Positions 61,517-64,000 of a stretch of DNA of 64,000 bases are shown here, one piece after another. The notes beneath the pieces were generated by a model. The model had not been told where the DNA came from, searched no databases, and saw nothing but the letters and a program-made list of their open reading frames with translations. The position numbers and the translations under genes were made by a program. Where the stretch lies: the NCBI RefSeq assembly GCF_021209385.1, contig NZ_JAJOIL010000007.1, forward strand, positions 47,552 through 111,551, read 5' to 3'. This DNA comes from Seleniivibrio sp. GTDB taxonomy: Bacteria > Chrysiogenota > Deferribacteres > Deferribacterales > Geovibrionaceae. Position 1 is the first letter of the stretch. Each line of letters begins with the position of its first letter.

Positions 61517-63861
61517 TATTTTACAGTGATGGTTCCGTCTTCAAGAACCTTTGTGGATTTGATGTTCTTGCACTCGGGATATCCTGTACATGCGAAGAAT
61601 TTGCCTCTGGGTCCTTTACGGAGAGCCATTTTTTTGCCGCATTTCTCGCAGACGACGTTTTCGTCCACCTTATCGGTGTGGGGCATTATCTCGCCTGTTT
61701 CCGTTACCTTCATATTGGCTGTGAAGTCGCATTTCGGATAGTTTGAGCATCCTATGAACATACCGTTCTTTCCGCCTTTGACAGTGAGTTTCGCACCGCA
61801 TTTGGGGCAGGGAACGGCGGCTTCTTCGCCTGTCGCCATGATCTTTATTGAGCCGTCTGCAAGTTTGACGTAGTTCTTGATGTTCTTGCACTCGGGATAT
61901 CCTGGGCAAGCGAGAACTTTGCCGAAACGGGTGGATTTGAATACCATCTCTTTACCGCATTTTTCACATTCGATACCGCTGGGTTCATCGCCCTGTTTTT
62001 CTGTAAGGCGAAATGTGCCGTCCTCAAGCCTTTCATAGTTCGATGTGAATTTGCAGTCGGGATATGAAGTGCAAGCGGCGAAAGAGCCGTTGCGACCGTG
62101 TTTTATAGTAAGATCTTTGCCGCATATAGGGCATTTCAGTTCGAGCTTAAGGTCAACTGTGAACTGTTTCTCTGCTTTGTTCAGTTCGGGTTTGAACTTC
62201 TTGAAGAAGTCTTCCAGAACACCTTTCCATGTGTTTTTGCCCTCTTCGACGCCGTCGAGTTCCTCTTCCAGATTCGCAGTGAATTTGGTGGCAAAGAACT
62301 TGTCAAAGTTGGCAAGGAGCAGGCTCCATACTATGCGTCCAAGCTCAGTGGGTTTGAAGCGTTTTTCCACCATTTCCGCGTACTCGCGGTCTATGATGGT
62401 GGATATGATGGATGCATATGTACTGGGTCGCCCGATGCCTTCCTGTTCCAGAGTTTTCACCAGAGTTGCTTCGGAATAGCGTGCGGGCGGCTGTGTGAAC
62501 ATTTGCTTGCTGTCGTGTTTTGAAGCTTTCAGATTTTCTCCGACGGCAGTTTCAAAGATAATTTCCTGATCTTTTTCGGCGGCTTCGTCGGTTCCTTCTA
62601 TGTAAAGGGTGCGGAAACCGGCAAATTTGATGACCTTGCCCTGAGATTTCAGCCCGTATGCGCCGTTGTTGATGTTTATGGTGTTCTGGTCATAGATCGC
62701 ATCCGCCATGTTGCTGGCGACGAATCTGTCCCATATGAGTTTGTAAAGTCTGTACTGGTCGTTGTCCAGTTTGCTTTTGACACTTTCCGGCGTGCGGAGA
62801 ACGGACGTGGGACGGATAGCTTCGTGAGCATCCTGAACGTTCTTTTTCTTCGCCGTGGTCTTTGTGCCTTTTGCGAGGAATTTTTCGCCGAACTCTTTTT
62901 TAACGTAGTCCGCCGCTTCTGTCTGCGCTTCCGGTGAAATCCTTGTGGAGTCGGTACGCATATAGGTGATGAGACCCACTGGACCCTCTTTGCCGAGGTC
63001 AACACCCTCGTAAAGTCTCTGAGCCACCATCATGGTCTTTTTGGCGGAGAAGTTCAGCTTGCGGCTGGCTTCCTGCTGGAGTTTTGAAGTTATGAAGGGC
63101 AGTGGAGCCTTTTCCGGCACCTCTTTCTTTATAACGTCGGCAACGATATAGTCGCCCGCTTTCAGTTCAGCAAGAACCTTTTTGGCTTCCTCTTCGTTCT
63201 CTATCTTATATTTTTTGTCGTCTTTCTTTTCCAGTCTGGCTTTGAGCTTGCCCTGTTCCTTCTTGTCGAAGGTAACGTCGATGAGCCAGTATTCTTCCGG
63301 TTTGAATTTTTCAATCTCTTCTTCACGCTCCACAAGCAGGCGAAGAGCAACTGACTGAACGCGTCCTGCTGAAAGACCGTATTTAAGCGGCTTCCAGAGC
63401 AGAGGGCTGACAAGATAGCCCACCAGACGGTCGAGTATGCGGCGCGCCTGCTGTGCGTTCACACGGTTTTCGTTCACAGGTCCGGTATGTTTGATACCGT
63501 CCTCGATACCCTTTTTTGTGATCTCGTTAAAGAGAACTCTGTGTATCTTCGGTGCGTTCTTTTTGCCGAGTTCTTCGGCAATATGCCAAGCTATGGCTTC
63601 CCCTTCGCGGTCGGGGTCAGGCGCCAGATAGATTGTTTCGGCAACGTTCGCCTCTTTTTTGAGGTCGTCGATAACCTTCTTTTTGCCTTTGATAACAGAG
63701 TATTTCGGCTCGAAGCCGTTTTCGATGTCAACGCCCAGGTCTTTTGCGGGCAGGTCTTTAACGTGTCCGACGCTGGCGAGAACTTTGAAGTCTTTTCCGA
63801 GATATTTTTCTATTGTCCTGGCTTTTGCAGGTGATTCCACAATAACTAGATTTTTAGGCAT
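61516..63861 (-). CDS. topA: DNA topoisomerase I
   Basis: The 781-residue type IA topoisomerase starts with the Toprim domain (LVIVESPAKARTIEKYLG, APDPDREGEAIAWH) and carries the catalytic tyrosine in GLITYMRTDSTRIS. Four C-terminal zinc ribbons of the CxxC...C...C type follow (starting CPICGKDL, CEKCGKEM, CPKCGAKL, CEKCGKKM). It relaxes negative supercoils. It stands between an Smg-like gene and trmFO, reminiscent of the smg-topA order in Proteobacteria. Confidence 0.96.
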   Translation of the reverse strand: MPKNLVIVESPAKARTIEKYLGKDFKVLASVGHVKDLPAKDLGVDIENGFEPKYSVIKGKKKVIDDLKKEANVAETIYLAPDPDREGEAIAWHIAEELGKKNAPKIHRVLFNEITKKGIEDGIKHTGPVNENRVNAQQARRILDRLVGYLVSPLLWKPLKYGLSAGRVQSVALRLLVEREEEIEKFKPEEYWLIDVTFDKKEQGKLKARLEKKDDKKYKIENEEEAKKVLAELKAGDYIVADVIKKEVPEKAPLPFITSKLQQEASRKLNFSAKKTMMVAQRLYEGVDLGKEGPVGLITYMRTDSTRISPEAQTEAADYVKKEFGEKFLAKGTKTTAKKKNVQDAHEAIRPTSVLRTPESVKSKLDNDQYRLYKLIWDRFVASNMADAIYDQNTININNGAYGLKSQGKVIKFAGFRTLYIEGTDEAAEKDQEIIFETAVGENLKASKHDSKQMFTQPPARYSEATLVKTLEQEGIGRPSTYASIISTIIDREYAEMVEKRFKPTELGRIVWSLLLANFDKFFATKFTANLEEELDGVEEGKNTWKGVLEDFFKKFKPELNKAEKQFTVDLKLELKCPICGKDLTIKHGRNGSFAACTSYPDCKFTSNYERLEDGTFRLTEKQGDEPSGIECEKCGKEMVFKSTRFGKVLACPGYPECKNIKNYVKLADGSIKIMATGEEAAVPCPKCGAKLTVKGGKNGMFIGCSNYPKCDFTANMKVTETGEIMPHTDKVDENVVCEKCGKKMALRKGPRGKFFACTGYPECKNIKSTKVLEDGTITVK

Positions 63862-63874
63862 TTATATTCCCGTA

Positions 63875-64000
63875 TCAGTGCAGGTAGTCCTCTTCATCCT
63901 CAACGCCGGAGGCATAGAGGGATTTTCTCTCCATAAGGGAGTACAGCACGAGATTTTTAACAGTTTCCACGTCCACCTTGAAAGCCTCGGAGGTCATGGC
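63875..64000 (-). CDS. C-terminal end of an Smg/DUF494-like protein (incomplete at window edge)
   Basis: Only the last 41 codons are in the window; the stop is at 63875-63877, 13 nt upstream of topA. The fragment FKVDVETVKNLVLYSLMERK resembles the end of Smg (FELDDLKWVILMVLF in E. coli), and Smg lies next to topA in E. coli. The similarity is short, so the call is provisional. Confidence 0.5.
   Translation of the reverse strand, partial: AMTSEAFKVDVETVKNLVLYSLMERKSLYASGVEDEEDYLH

Overview
The window is a chromosomal segment of a Gram-negative bacterium: it encodes RND efflux pumps, TolC-type outer-membrane channels, lipoproteins and a four-gene succinate dehydrogenase. Gene content and protein style (a sensor kinase with an HQWRQPLN H-box, many PAS and GGDEF proteins, a CoA-disulfide-reductase/rhodanese fusion) fit a free-living anaerobic or respiratory bacterium, and I lean towards Deferribacterota (Geovibrio/Seleniivibrio/Denitrovibrio-like). 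That assignment is by impression, since there is no rRNA here. No tRNA, rRNA, CRISPR array or insertion sequence was recognised.

Layout. 1-5.3 kb (minus): a TetR-controlled drug-efflux operon, tetR - adaptor lipoprotein - RND pump, in which the pump frame continues without a stop through a signal peptide into a TolC-like channel that leaves the window. 5.3-8.1 kb: an orphan PAS histidine kinase and an orphan radical SAM protein. 8.3-11.6 kb: an Rrf2 regulator, a secreted unknown, and a cysteine desulfurase overlapping mnmA. 11.8-17.8 kb: a CusCBA-type copper/silver efflux operon headed by a small YtkA-like periplasmic protein. 17.8-22.8 kb: a sulfur operon, cysK - DUF1847 - metI-like - metC-like - bioB. 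22.9-24.2 kb: a periplasmic-sensing diguanylate cyclase.

24.3-28.4 kb: a Fur-family regulator divergent from a TroA-type metal ABC system whose permease is fused to a complete DtxR/MntR-like repressor, the architecture known from chlamydial YtgCR. 28.4-35.1 kb: a lipoprotein, a BMP-family nucleoside-type ABC transporter, a xanthine phosphoribosyltransferase that overlaps the next gene by 80 nt, and a LysO-family exporter split into two genes. 35.3-37.7 kb: an XRE regulator, a ROK sugar kinase, and a Fic protein lacking the catalytic His.

37.7-41 kb: a phage packaging remnant (terS, terL, Mu-like portal) punctuated by about 60-75 nt palindromic dispersed repeats. 41-43.4 kb: a LytSR/BtsSR-type two-component pair. 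43.7-46.9 kb: sdhCDAB. 46.9-48 kb: an AT-rich island with a C-terminally truncated RhuM gene. 48-53.4 kb: a TerC protein, a degenerate histidine kinase overlapping glnD, glnD, and a FliL-like protein. 53.6-64 kb: housekeeping genes mtaB, CoA-disulfide reductase, purC, a PAS-GGDEF protein, a flavodoxin, trmFO, topA and the end of an Smg/DUF494-like gene.

The two observations most worth following are single-polypeptide fusions: the RND pump joined to an outer-membrane channel through an internal signal peptide, and the metal-permease/repressor fusion. Secondary points are the Gln-for-His Fic protein, the packaging cassette bounded by repeats, and the histidine kinase without recognisable ATP-binding motifs.
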